Of a stretch of 64,000 nucleotides of DNA, positions 28,592 to 39,456 are shown piece by piece (the first letter of the stretch is position 1; each line of letters begins with the position of its first letter). The stretch covers positions 23,584,651-23,648,650 of the forward strand of contig OX387603.1 of NCBI GenBank assembly GCA_947568835.1, written 5' to 3'. This DNA comes from Protonemura montana (lineage: Eukaryota > Arthropoda > Insecta > Plecoptera > Nemouridae). A program made the position numbers and the translations under genes. A model generated the notes under the pieces. That model did no database searches, had not been told where the DNA came from, and saw nothing but the letters and a program-made list of their open reading frames with translations.

Positions 28592-29060
28592 AACACTAAG
28601 TACGTCTAATGTCCTCTATTCTTGAAATTTGTGACCAGTGTGAACATGTTCCTGTCGTGACTGAGCATCGAAAAGTTTGACTTAGAACTTATTCAACATG
28701 CCGCAGCAAAAATGTAGCAAGTATAATACGTTTAACAACGGCTAATATACCGCAGCAAAAATGTTGCCGTTCGCGAGTATTCTCGAGTGCAACTGGCGCC
28801 AATTGCGCTCGGAAATATCCGGAATGTAGTTCCAGTTTCTGCCAACAGGTGGCGCTAATGCTAGTTTTGTGCTTAACACTTAGTCCGTCCAATGTCCTCT
28901 ATTCGTGAAATTTGTGACCAGTGTGAACATGTTCCTGTCGTGACTGAGCATCGAAAAGTTTGACTTAGCACTTATTCAAAATGCCGCAGCAATAATGTGG
29001 CAAGAAATAATTTGATTAAAAACTGTTAATACATCGCAGCAAAAATTTCGCGTCCGCGAT
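28592..29060 (+). repeat. Tandem duplication, 283-bp period
   Basis: Copy 1 starts at 28,592 and copy 2 at 28,875. About 110 bp (28,601-28,715 against 28,884-28,998) are almost identical, with a handful of differences. The following 80 bp are alignable but more diverged, with a GCAGCAAAAAT motif recurring in both. No coding potential is shared between the copies. Confidence 0.75.
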
Positions 29061-29189
29061 AATTACGATACAACTATCTAGACTATACGTTAAAATACAA
29101 AAAAACAATAAAAACGTCAACTCTGCTAATAGATCCTTTATTTCAGATCGTATCGCAACTGCGGGAGTAGAAAAAAAAAATCATTCCAT

Positions 29190-29262
29190 GCCTAGAATCG
29201 AACACGAGACCCCTTGCACTTGGACCACACAGGCTCACCTCAATACCACACGAACAACATAT
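29190..29262 (-). repeat. tRNA-derived SINE head, second type
   Basis: The minus strand has a B box (TGTTCGATTCTAGG, 29,191-29,204) and, upstream of it, an A-box-like block (GGTATTGAGGTGAGCC, 29,232-29,247). It differs from the head at 28.5 kb. A run of T follows. No intact acceptor stem is present. Confidence 0.45.
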
Positions 29263-29318
29263 CCCCACTCAATTTGTTTGTACTTATGAATTGTGGGAAA
29301 TTTGACTCAAATTTTTTT

Positions 29319-29475
29319 TTATTATTAACAACACTGTAACCGTCTCAAAAATTGATGCCCAAACGATTCCCTCGTTTGGGCATAAATTTTTGAGACGGTT
29401 ATAGTGTTGTTAATAATAAAATACCTCGCGCACTGCAAGCGTTTGCAATTTAAATAAGATTTCATCCTAATGACT
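29319..29475 (+). repeat. Foldback element with a long near-perfect hairpin
   Basis: Left arm (about 29,319-29,366) and right arm (29,372-about 29,419) pair over about 48 bp with two mismatches around a 5-nt loop (TTCCC). The inner 27 bp of each arm contain the 21-bp arm of the element at 15,417-15,537. The segment after the right arm (29,420-29,475) matches the flank of that element. Here the tRNA-like interior is absent. Confidence 0.7.
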
Positions 29476-29935
29476 CAAAAATGTTCTGCTGGGCTCATAA
29501 AATTATTTTGCGATAGCCTTGCCTCTCGAGAAATTAATAAAGAATAAGCATTCAATTTCGAGACTCCTGTCAATTACACTGTGAAATTGGAAACAAGCTG
29601 AATATTACACATTTTTTAGTCATTTAGAAATATTTTTAATTTCTTACCCGTAACTCGTAAGACAGACGCTGCTTTAGTGGGAATGAGACGTGGGTTGCAT
29701 ACTTGCAGGGATGGATTAGGTCGTGGGTTTCTGTTTAATTAATAAATCTCGCGAAAATTAGAGATTTTAAACTTGTGCTTTATTCTCGATCGGATGTGTT
29801 TCAATGTGGCTGTGGACACTATAAAAAAAAACAATTGATATAGAAAATTTATTTTGACTTACCGGTCTGATAGTTTTTGCACGAAAGGAAACAGTTTTAA
29901 TCTTCTTTGTTCGTTGTTTCCGCGAGAATCCAAAG

Positions 29936-30471
29936 ATGAATACGTCTTACGAGGGAAATCGTGGCGGCGATTTGGGTGTAAGTAACGTTTTGATTTATTT
30001 TATCATTCGGAACTGCAAAAGTATGCGATCTGGGACAACAGAGGCACCAGAGACTTTGGTAAACCCGGACTAAAGAAATCTTGGACTTGCAGGTAGGGGT
30101 AGTGGCTTGATGGAAATATCTCGCCGTCTTAGATCTTTCAAGAGATTTCCGAGCAGATGTCAAGAAACTCAGCTCATTCATTTAAAAATATACCCTGTGA
30201 CAGAATGGATTGGACAAGGAAGTGAGCTTGGCAAGTATTAATTTCTGTTCCTGGTTGCCAGAAATCTGATGGGATGGCTAAGAAGAAATTACTGGATGAG
30301 CGTCTGGCAGTGCAAGAGAAAGCAAAACTCGAGCAGAATCGCTACCAACACCAGATCCAAGCGGACATTGAGAAGAAACGAGAGGATGAGAGGAAGAAAC
30401 GACAGGCCGCATTGAAAAAGAAGGAAGATCGACCAGCCACTGGTGAAAAGCGTCCAATTTGGCGATACTAG
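29936..30471 (+). CDS. Candidate small charged coiled-coil protein, three exons
   Basis: The last exon (30,262-30,471) follows a good acceptor (GGTTGCCAG) and codes for KSDG-MAKKK onward. It is a 69-residue stretch rich in Lys, Glu, Arg and Gln with the look of a single coiled coil, ending in RPIWRY and a stop. In the same frame an 18-nt micro-exon (30,204-30,221, NGLDKE) lies between an AG and a strong GTGAGC donor. A 14-codon first exon (29,936-29,977, MNTSYEGNRGGDLG) ends at a GTAAGT donor. All junctions are phase 0 and give 89 residues. The second intron would be only 40 nt, with a TATTAAT branch-site-like motif. An AATAAA lies at 30,685-30,690. I do not recognise the family. The last exon is the best supported part. 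Alternatively translation starts at the internal Met at 30,274 (65 residues) and the upstream exons are 5' UTR. Confidence 0.45.
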
Positions 30472-30684
30472 CTGTTTTCTTTGGAAGTATTGGAAGTTGT
30501 ATATGGAAGTCAAAACAAGCTTTCTATCACCTGTTTATTTTCTTAGCAACGAATATTCTTTTTAAGCGCAATTAAATTTGATGATGAATTGATTAAATTT
30601 TTTAATTGGTGCCTACTCGATGAAATCATTTATTTACTTTGATGTAGCTAAAAATACTTGGCATAAAGTTGACATGTGCCCATC

Positions 30685-30690
30685 AATAAA
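30685..30690 (+). terminator. Polyadenylation signal AATAAA
   Basis: A canonical hexamer about 214 bp after the stop of the small coiled-coil gene, on the same strand. Confidence 0.4.
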
Positions 30691-31408
30691 CTTTTGGTAC
30701 CAGCATCAATAAGTCAATGTCAAATTACAATTCAATGTTGATCCCCCATTAAGCAATTCTTCATCTGCAGATACCAAATCTCTGTGCCATCCCTTAACGA
30801 TTGGTTTGTGTCCCAAACCTTCACGCCTTCAGCTATCTGGTGTATCCTTCTACCCTTAACTGTCAGCTACAACGCGACTGCAATCAAGAAATAGCCATTC
30901 TAGCACAATGGGGATCGCCTTCAATGCTCAATTGCTTTATTCATGGTCCGATACCAATGGACAGCTAATGGTTCGCACGTTCTTGTCGAGGGACAATTGA
31001 CCACAGGATCTAATAGGTCAATGAATGCATTGAGGTTTCAGACGGTTTCCCATAATTTATCAACCGAACGCACTGGTAACATATTGCCTCCCGGGGGGCG
31101 CGAGACAAGCACCAAAATTCTCTCTTTGTGCGCTTTCTGTCAATGCAGCGTAGAGTAAATAGCAGCAATTTTGGGGAGAGAATTTCGCTCCACATTAAAC
31201 GTAGCTACACGAAGCGTGTTGTGATGATATGAGATCGCGGAGCAATAAATTATGGCGCATGTCGTAGTTAGCGCAAATTGCATTTCAACCAAAGACTATA
31301 GATAGGGATTTCAACCAGACGTTTGTTCTTGTACTAAAAACCTGTCAAAAAGTGAAACAAATGCATTTCAAATGTCACGGCTTAAAGAAAACTGAGATTT
31401 TTTCCAGG

Positions 31409-31572
31409 GGCGCCGATCCACAAAGCAGAGCGTGGGTTTAGCCCACGTTTAGCAGTTTAAAGATAATCAGCCAATCACGAAAGGTGTTTCTAAATTTTCA
31501 GGGGTTATCAACTTTAACCCAAAATGTGTGTGGTCAATTGACTCTTAAACTATGCTTTGTGGATCCGGCCTC
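31409..31572. mobile_element. Small inverted-repeat element (MITE-like), copy 1
   Basis: The ends are imperfect inverted repeats sharing GATCCACAAAGCA. The interior block (TTTAAAGATAATCAGCCAA, then GGTGTTT) recurs in the copy at 52,786-52,960. At about 164 bp with no coding capacity, it fits a non-autonomous DNA transposon. The target-site duplication is not clear. Confidence 0.6.
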
Positions 31573-31644
31573 TGGGAAATTCTCTTAAAAGTAAAGGTAC
31601 AGTTAGGCCGAAATAGCACCGATCAAAATTAGAAATATAAATAA

Positions 31645-31650
31645 TTTATT
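31645..31650 (-). terminator. Polyadenylation signal of GPCR gene 1
   Basis: AATAAA on the minus strand, about 190 bp beyond the stop codon at 31,840. Confidence 0.4.
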
Positions 31651-31839
31651 TTTATGTTGCACGAGGATTTAACGAAGGCATGCAATGCCACAAACAACCT
31701 CAACTAGCAAAGTATAGGACATTTTATGTGCTTTAAAAGTTACCAGGTTCATAAAAATTATAATTCAATACAAATATTACACTGCAAGAAAAAAAAAAAA
31801 TCATAATCACGAAGCCAGCTGACTATGCGCTTGCATTTT

Positions 31840-34449
31840 TCAAGCTAATGTTATAGACGAAGAGGAACAAACACTATTTTGGAGGGATTTTTGAGATCTT
31901 GCGCTCAATTTCATTGCATTTTTCGATGTGCTAGCACCAAACACTTGCAAAATCGCCATTTTCACAGTCGTATTTTTCCAGGCATATACGAAACAGTTCA
32001 CTAAATATGTCAAATTGTAGATGGTAAACGAAATGCTATACAGGAGTTCTATCAACGGAGTCCTTAACCCCTGTCCTCTAATAACCACTAGGACAGTAAT
32101 CGGTGTCCAAAGAACCAAGATGCAACCCGCCGCCAGGTACACGACTCTGGCCGACTTAGTGTTCATCTTGTTGCGTTTTGTCTTGACCACGGCTGATGAG
32201 TGCCTAACATTTCCCAACGAGAGCTTCCGTCGGTTCACAGCGAGGACCTCCCTGTGAATTCTACAGTGTAACACCGTGAGCAGGACGAATGTGGCCACGA
32301 CCACGACCGAGCACAGGGTCGACACGAAGTAGAGAGGGATCACGCGGAACTCCTCGCAAGGGATTGACGGGCTCCAGTTGTTCCAGAATAGTAGACAGCA
32401 GCCAGTCGCGATGCCGCAGATCCAGGTGACAGCCAGGAACAGGTTCGTCATCCTGAGGACGAAACAAGTGATGTTGTGATGCCGGATTGTGGGATCTCGT
32501 GGCCTTGACGAGGTCATAGTTTTTGTCAAGAATAGGAAATGATGTCCTAGAAGCTTTTTCAAAACATTTTTAAAGGAAGCTGATAATTGCATTAAAAAAA
32601 AAAACAGCAAGGTCGTAGACCGTATAGTAATGAAATAGTGCAGTTCATTTTTTTAGATTATATGTCAATTATACTCATGTGCGCACAATTAAGATCATAT
32701 TTGGACACATATTAATCAACTAAAAAGTAAACTGCTTTGGTGAAAACTAGTCGGAGCCAGATTTGACCCCACACGCAACGCCACGCATTGCAACGCAACT
32801 TGCCGATTATACCAAATTATTCGTCTGTTGCGTCATGTCGCTTTTGCGAAGGACATGCCGTCATATTTTGTTTATGACGTTGTCTGTTGGAACGTTTCTT
32901 TTGAAGGTCATTGTCGGTCACAGGCAGCCTCCTTGCCTTGATGTGAAGCGCGTGCCATTCCTTCAAGACAAGTGAAGACTGGTGGAGCTGTGCATAAACA
33001 ATTGAAGTCCCTGGACCATTTTACGGAGTGCATTGAAAGTGTGGTGATTTTAGCACATTTATGAATGGAAAATTAATTGTGGGAGTCTCGCAGAGTAATA
33101 ATTCTTTTTTGAAACTGAAGCCGAAGCCAAATGCGTTTCTCTTCCATGCTCAAAACGCGTTTACCTTTCAAAGTGTAAAGCTTTTGTTTGCTTTCGTTTA
33201 ATCTCGATTGAACTTAAAATCTAACTAATATTTCGAAATATTCAATGAAAGCGTTTAAATTAGGACAGAAAATTCCAGGAAAACGGCTGGAAAACGCTTG
33301 TATATCCAGGAACCGAAAGTGAAATTTATTTTAGTAGTGTTTTACGACGCACTGATTTTAAAACTATCCCTGTGGCACTTGCCAAACAGTGTCATTGAAC
33401 GAAAGGGTAGGTAATGATATGAAAAATGATCAACCAAGTTTATAGTCTTGCCTAGAAGTAAGGCACTCGGTGTCAGCATAAAATCCTGCTTAATAACACC
33501 CGAATTTAGAATTCCGAGTCTTGCCCTCCTGTCCTGTACCTTGTGGTCATGATCTCCCGGTAGCGCAGGGAGTGTACGACGGCGACGTAGCGGTCGACAG
33601 CCAGAGCCACGATGCAGTAGCACGACGCTGCTGCCGCCGACATGAAGGGCACGAAGCGCGCCAAACACGCCACTGGGTTGGGTCCGAGGCGCAGGAATAC
33701 GGTGCACGAGTACTCGAACAACAGGAAGTAGATGGTGCTTAACGCCACCAGGATGTCCGAAGTCGCGAGGCTGAGGACGAGGCGCACGGACGAGCGGTGC
33801 AGTGAACCTGGGCCGGCATGGTAAGGGGAACAAACGGAGGTTAAAGACAACTACTGGTACACCCACGGGGTCAGATCTGTACGTAGAAGTTGAAATGTTC
33901 TGTGATATAAATTTTACATTTCAGGGAGCTCAATTGGCGCTGTAAGCTTGTGGTTGACATAGTAAAGAGTAGGGAGGGGGCGCATATAGTGTTCTTGATA
34001 GTTCTCTGACCACGGCACTGGCTAGCCAGCTTGAAGAAAAGAAGCGAAATTGGTGCAATGCCTCGGATTTTTGTTCTGGTTGGCCGTACACTTGCTCAGA
34101 CAAAATCTTTACTGACTGATACGCCATGCAATGTTTTTTGGTCTGAGACCAGTGATTTAACAGAAAACCATCTGATGGCGGACAAAGCGTCATCTTTCGA
34201 GAGATTCGCAACGAATTACCAGAAATCTGTCATTCAATTGACTACACAGGCTATCAGCTAAGAATTAATGGAGTTTGTTCTTTCACCTGAGTGTGTGAGC
34301 TTGCGATTGTAGCGCAATATGGCGAAGATGACGAGTGAGTTGGAGCCGATGATGAGCGCCATCAAGACGGCGTCGACAACGCCGTGCACAAGATGGAAGG
34401 CGTCGCCGCCGAGGCGGTCCGGCAAGACGCCATCCGGAGAGCATGGCAT
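31840..34449 (-). CDS. Class A (rhodopsin-type) GPCR, gene 1, MECA-like
   Basis: A plasma-membrane seven-helix receptor that should signal through G proteins; the ligand is unknown. Coding exons on the minus strand are 34,449-34,287, 33,807-33,540 and 32,452-31,840, giving 347 residues. Introns are GT-AG, phase 1 after TM1 and phase 2 after the DRY region. Visible landmarks: TM1 GSNSLVIFAIL, TM2 LATSD, Cys 25 residues before the DRY Arg, AVDRYVAVV, ICL2 RYREIMTTR, TM4 Trp, ECL2 IPCEE, TM6 VLWTP, TM7 VNCFVYAWKN. TM5 lacks the usual proline and TM7 has NCFVY in place of NPxxY. The ICL2 and TM5 features recall melanocortin-group receptors. The start is set at MPCSPDG, because it aligns with gene 2 and because a splice acceptor lies 13 bp upstream, suggesting a 5' UTR intron. 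Closest relative here is gene 2. The overall GPCR call is firm; the subfamily is inferred. Confidence 0.9.
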
Positions 34450-36366
34450 TGCGCGGTGGCGTCTGGAACGGGCAAGAGATTTCGGTCGATCGTTCTCAGC
34501 AGCCTTCCATTCCATCGCGGTTCATATAGGTCCAAAATAATAATTGATTTTTGTGTCGCTTTTGTATGCAGAAATGTATTCCAGGCCATGCATTTAAGGT
34601 TATGGCCTTAGTAACAATGTGTGCAAAGTTAGTTGGCAATAGAAATTATGAAGCGTTTATGAGGAATTCCGAACGCCTCTATTTGCAACTGGACAGGTTT
34701 GTTATTACGGTGTAAACTATCCACGTAAAAAAGAAATTTATCTTTTTAATACACATGGTTACGTAAGCAAGATGCCACGTAATTTGCCTTCACAGCTTAA
34801 TTCGTTACTCAAATGATAGAATGGGATAACACGAGTACTGGCCGAGGCTCGATGTCCTCCTCGCTGGCTCAATTGAAGACCTTCGCGAAGACGTAAAACT
34901 GTTTGGTTATCGTTTATTTAAAACTGTGAACCCAAGCTCAATAAACAATAGAGTTGCGTCGTCATAGAGGTGATTTAAAATCGCAACGAGATGTCTACCA
35001 CAGACGGTCAGAAATCTTCAGCTCCAATCCTGTCGGTTCAATGTCAATATTGCAGACTTTGCAAGCGTAATTTGACATCATCGGGCCTTCATCCGAAATT
35101 TAGAAGAAGAAGAATTTACTTGGTGAAAGAAAAGCGCAAGATCACAATCGAAATTTTGTCAGGTATCATGAAGCAAAAAAACCATAGTACTGACCACACA
35201 TTAGGCTTGAAATGAAGCAAACCTGATGAGGGATATACATGCAATTACATGATTTTACTGCGAAGCAGGTACGTTACCACAGCATGATTATCAATTGTAA
35301 AGTGGCTTTATTATACTGTGTAAACAATTCAATTAGCAATAGAATTATTATAGAAATTATTGCTTACCCAGCAGCATTACAATAGTGGCGTATGGTTGGA
35401 GAGCTCCATCCCGGTGGGTGGAATCGAAGAGACTGCCCGGATACCCGTCCATACCCGTCGACATCGGCTATAGCTAGCATGCCACCAGAACCAGTGCCAA
35501 CTGTCCTTGGCCATATGCATACAGTTTTTTATTGAAATTAACCTTCGGGTATTTTTTTTTGATTTTTTTTATCTCTGATGAGAGTTCTCATGAACGGCAT
35601 GTGAAACAATACCGTGAAACAGACTCTTATGAAAACAAATGTATGTGTGCAGCGAGAGATTTGTGGCAAACTGTTCACGTGGTAAGCAGTCGTTTTTTTT
35701 TGGTGATATCTTGCGTGAAAACCAACTGATAAATCAACTAAGGCGGCTGTGTCCTGGTATCCTTCGGGAGAAATGGAGGTGCCTGACTGTCGGCTTCTGG
35801 TCAGTCAAGCCTCTGCACTTTATCGATGTCTAGTGGGGGTTTCCCAACTCGCTTCCGCACCTTCACACCTTTACGACGTCTGCATCAACGGCGTACCGAG
35901 CATCAAAGAAAATTGCTCTAACCAAACAGTTTTTCCGGTTGTTTTTTTATCATTTTCTTGTTGTCATTTACAGCCAATACCTAACATTGTGTTGGTACTG
36001 TTGGCACTCATAAAATTAAAGGCAATAAAATATGCATCAACTTAATTGTGAAGATACATATATTTAAATGTAAATGAGTAAAAAAAAAATGTATATGTTT
36101 TGCTAACGTTGGAAAATCTATCTTATTTTCATGCGTAACTGTTTTGCTTGTCCTTCAGTTCAAAACTTTCCAGTTCAATTTTACCATCGTACCAAATGCG
36201 CACTAGAAATAAAACTGAACCACTGGGAATTATTACAGCATTTTAACTGTTCCGGCTGATCGGTAATAGAAAGTCAGGTAGATATCACAATGAGAGTCCT
36301 GAAATCCAGAACAGAATCTGCAAACTCCCGAATTCAAAACCGAGCTCAAGTAACCGTCTTCTAGTT
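34450..36366. other. Spacer between GPCR genes 1 and 2
   Basis: It should contain the promoter and non-coding first exon of gene 1 (minus strand). A splice acceptor at 34,463-34,465 precedes its start codon. A plus-strand open frame at 35,749-36,045 has no recognisable domain. No AATAAA for gene 2 was found in the first 150 bp after its stop. Confidence 0.4.
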
Positions 36367-38564
36367 TTACACAAACGCTGGTGGCGCAAGAATTAAAAAA
36401 TTCTTCGAACTGATGCTGTACTGCTCTGCACTCCCGTTGCTCTTCACGCTCATCATAAACCTCTGGTCCCGCGAAAACCTCCCGAACAGGTGACACATCG
36501 CCAACTTAACCGTCGCGTTTTTCCACGCGTACACGAAACTATTCACGAAATAACTAAGAGTGTTGATAGAAAACGCAATCCCGTACGCAAGGTCGATGTT
36601 AGGCGACTTGAATCCGTAAGTCTTCATCAAAACAACCACCAGAATCGGGGTCCACAGGACAAAAATGCAGCCCATCACCAAGTACACAACGCAGGCAGAC
36701 TTGGAGTTGAGGCTGTGAATATGGGCATCGTTTTGTGAATTACTTTGCAGCGAATGTCTCACGGATCCCATAGATTTTTTGCGCACTGTGACAGCTTGCG
36801 CTTCGCGGTGGACGCGAAAGTGCAGCGACGCTAGCACCACGATGGTCACCGTCAGCACGCTACCACAGAGGACGGTCACAAAATAGGACGGCACGATGTG
36901 GGACTCTTCACACGGCGTCGAAGCTGTCCAGTTGTTCCAGAAGATCAGGGAACTTCCCGTCGCGATGCCGCATGTCCAGATCCCTGCGATGAACATGTTG
37001 GTTGTTCTGGAATCGGAAATGGCATTCGATGCTTACACGTTGACCTTCAGGAAATCAGAGATGATCGCGGATAATTAATTACAGCCATACACATTTCTAA
37101 GTAGAATATCGGTATAAATGAGTTACCTGAAATGTAACTTTCCCCAAGAAAATGACGCATTACAGTAATTTTCCGTGCCCCATCTTTCAACAAAAGCAAA
37201 CCCCTGTTTTTCTGAGTATTATGACAATTCCAAACCTGCAAGTATTCTTGAATATGGTATGCAAATGTATACACTATGTTAATTACAAACAGTTCGCGTT
37301 CTTGTAATTGATTGAGGATGATTACATTAATTGCAAGAGTGCATTACAAGTAGTACAGTCATCAGTGTTGTCCGAGAGACCGTTCGTTTCTCTAGAGTAA
37401 CTATTTTCAACATTTAAGTGATCATAAAATCGGTGTTCTGCGGAAATCGACTTACCTAGAGGTCATGATGTCCCTGTACTTCATCGGGTGCACGACAGCG
37501 ATGTAGCGGTCGATGGCGAGGGAGATGATAGTGTAGCACGAGACAGACGCCGCCGAAATGAAAGGCACGAACCTGGCCAGACAAGCGATCCGGTTCGAAC
37601 CTAGGACGGTGTACACGGAGCACGAGTACTCGAAGGTGAGGAAGTACAGTGAGCTGAGGGCCACTAAGATATCTGAGGTGGAGAGGCTGAGAACTAGGCG
37701 GACTGATGCTTGGTGCGGGCATGGGAGGAGACCTGGAAGAAAACACAATTCCCTTTGTTCGTGGCAAATGGCAACTGGAGAATGTTTAGCATGACATTTT
37801 GAGAGGCTTTTTGAACAAGCTAGAAATAGTCAAAAAGAAATTCAAGATTATGACCAAAACACTAACGCCAAACGCCTATTAGTTTTTTTAACTCTCAAAC
37901 TAAAAAAAAACGTTTGCCAAACTTTAGCAGCTGTGCTAGTTTCTCACAATTGAAAATCTAAAAGTATGAAATTTTTACGCTTTCTTTCACTGAATTTGGA
38001 AGCCAAGAAATGAATGTTAGACAACGACGCTAGTTTTTTGCATGTGACAATTGCATATGTCTTGAGCAGGCAACTCCGATCTAACGATATCTTGATAACA
38101 GAGTCTACTGTTGTCTTTTTGAAACCAGAAGTATCTAGGTCAACGAGGACATAGACAAAAACAGCCTGGTGTAACATGAAATGCACTGTGACGTTATTCA
38201 TGCGGATTGTGATTTGCTGTGCAAAGTTGGAAGGAGTAAAGTTAGCCAAGTTTTGGGGAGAAAAATTAAGACAAATTTCATAAACTGCGGCTAGGTCTGT
38301 GTAACAAGTAATAGCGCCTTCCCAACAAAGAGCGAGGAACCTACGATCCCAGAAATGGAAGGAAGCCGTTTCTTCAACTTCGAGAGTCAGGAAGAACCTA
38401 CCAGCCAGCTTGAGTTTCCGGCGGTAGCGGAGAATGGCATATACGATCAGAGAGTTGAAGCTGATGACAAGAAGCATCATGGCCATGTCGACGATGGCGT
38501 GGATGACGGTGAAACCGACGCCTCCCAGACGCTGGGGGATGTCAGTCCCCGCTATGCATCGCAT
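36367..38564 (-). CDS. Class A (rhodopsin-type) GPCR, gene 2, MECA-like
   Basis: Paralogue of gene 1 and probably a surface receptor with an unknown ligand. Exons are 38,564-38,402, 37,732-37,456 and 37,006-36,367, giving 359 residues. The first coding exon is 163 bp, exactly as in gene 1, and both introns sit at the same place and phase (donors GTAGGT and GTAAGT). Landmarks: TM1 SFNSLIVYAIL, TM2 LSTSD, Cys before TM3 (RIACLARF), AIDRYIAVV, ICL2 KYRDIMTSR, TM4 GIWTCGIATG, ECL2 TPCEE, TM6 VLWTP, TM7 VNSFVYAWKN. The NPxxY proline is replaced by Ser, and TM5 has no proline. The start MRCIAGTD aligns with gene 1 MPCSPDG; the codons just upstream are also similar, but a splice acceptor fits there better than a longer protein. 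The gene ends about 1.9 kb upstream of gene 1 and starts about 0.9 kb downstream of gene 3, all in one orientation. Confidence 0.9.
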
Positions 38565-39456
38565 GGCGTCGTGGCGTCTCAGCTGCAAAGAGCGTCGGTC
38601 AGTCAACAAGTTGCAACATCTCAACGGGTTTTTAGGACAGTCTAAAAATTGGTCAGGGATTTTCACTTTGACCTTGAGTCGTTGAGTGGGACATTTTTGG
38701 CCTGGATGAATACACATCCTGGATAGGGCAGGGGATTCGGAAGACATTTAGGTATTTCCCACATGCTGCAGGGCATTATTTTAGGATTCGCTGAGCTCCA
38801 AGTTTACATTTTTTACCACTGACATCGAACTGACCACAGTTAACCTTATTTTAGAAGCAGACAGCCAACAACTCATACAAGATCACCATATCGTCCCACA
38901 GATAGTAAAGTCATTGACATGACTCATTCAAATCACACTCGGCTGCATTTGTCTGTTTTTGTGCTCTTACCTCTTGCTCAGTATGTCAGCAGACGATCTA
39001 GCCTCTCGCCTCGCGCGTACACAACGCCTCCATGCCTGGATCGTCGACAGCGCCGACTGCCGAGCTGTCCAAGCTACCAAGTGCTACACAATGAGCAAAT
39101 ATCGCGGCCTTGGGACACAGTGGTTTTTTCCCCATTTTTTTGTCCTTCGCTGTTAAGTGTATGCGCCGTGATTCACACGCCCAGTCAAAATACTGGTAAT
39201 AAATGCGACCAAATCACAAGTTATTTTACTGGCCACGCTGACTTCACGTGTAATTATTGGACTACTGGTTCTGGGATTAACAACGACGCTCAAAAGCTTA
39301 AAACTTCTCAAAAATAACGCCAGCAAATAATGCAAAAGCAAACACAGTGCCATGCCGCTTCCTTTAATGGCGATAAATAAATTTTAACATTCTAATAAAT
39401 AGTTTATATTATAATAAAGTTCAAACGTAAAACTAAACTTCATTTTTACAATCTAC
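38565..39456. other. Spacer between GPCR genes 2 and 3
   Basis: A short 0.9-kb spacer that should hold the gene 2 promoter and any non-coding first exon, plus the gene 3 3' end. An ATTAAA on the minus strand near 39,361-39,366 could serve gene 3. Nothing else was recognised. Confidence 0.35.

Noticed and set aside
29978-30203. An alternative exon in the small coiled-coil gene reading YAIWDNRGTRDFGK
   Set aside because: It begins in phase 0 but ends in phase 2 and cannot be joined to the last exon in frame without an additional poorly supported exon.
35749-36045. A plus-strand coding exon (starting near MEVPDCRLLVSQ) between the GPCR genes
   Set aside because: The codon pattern looked mildly coding, but there is no domain, no matching donor, and the C-terminal part is unpatterned hydrophobic sequence.
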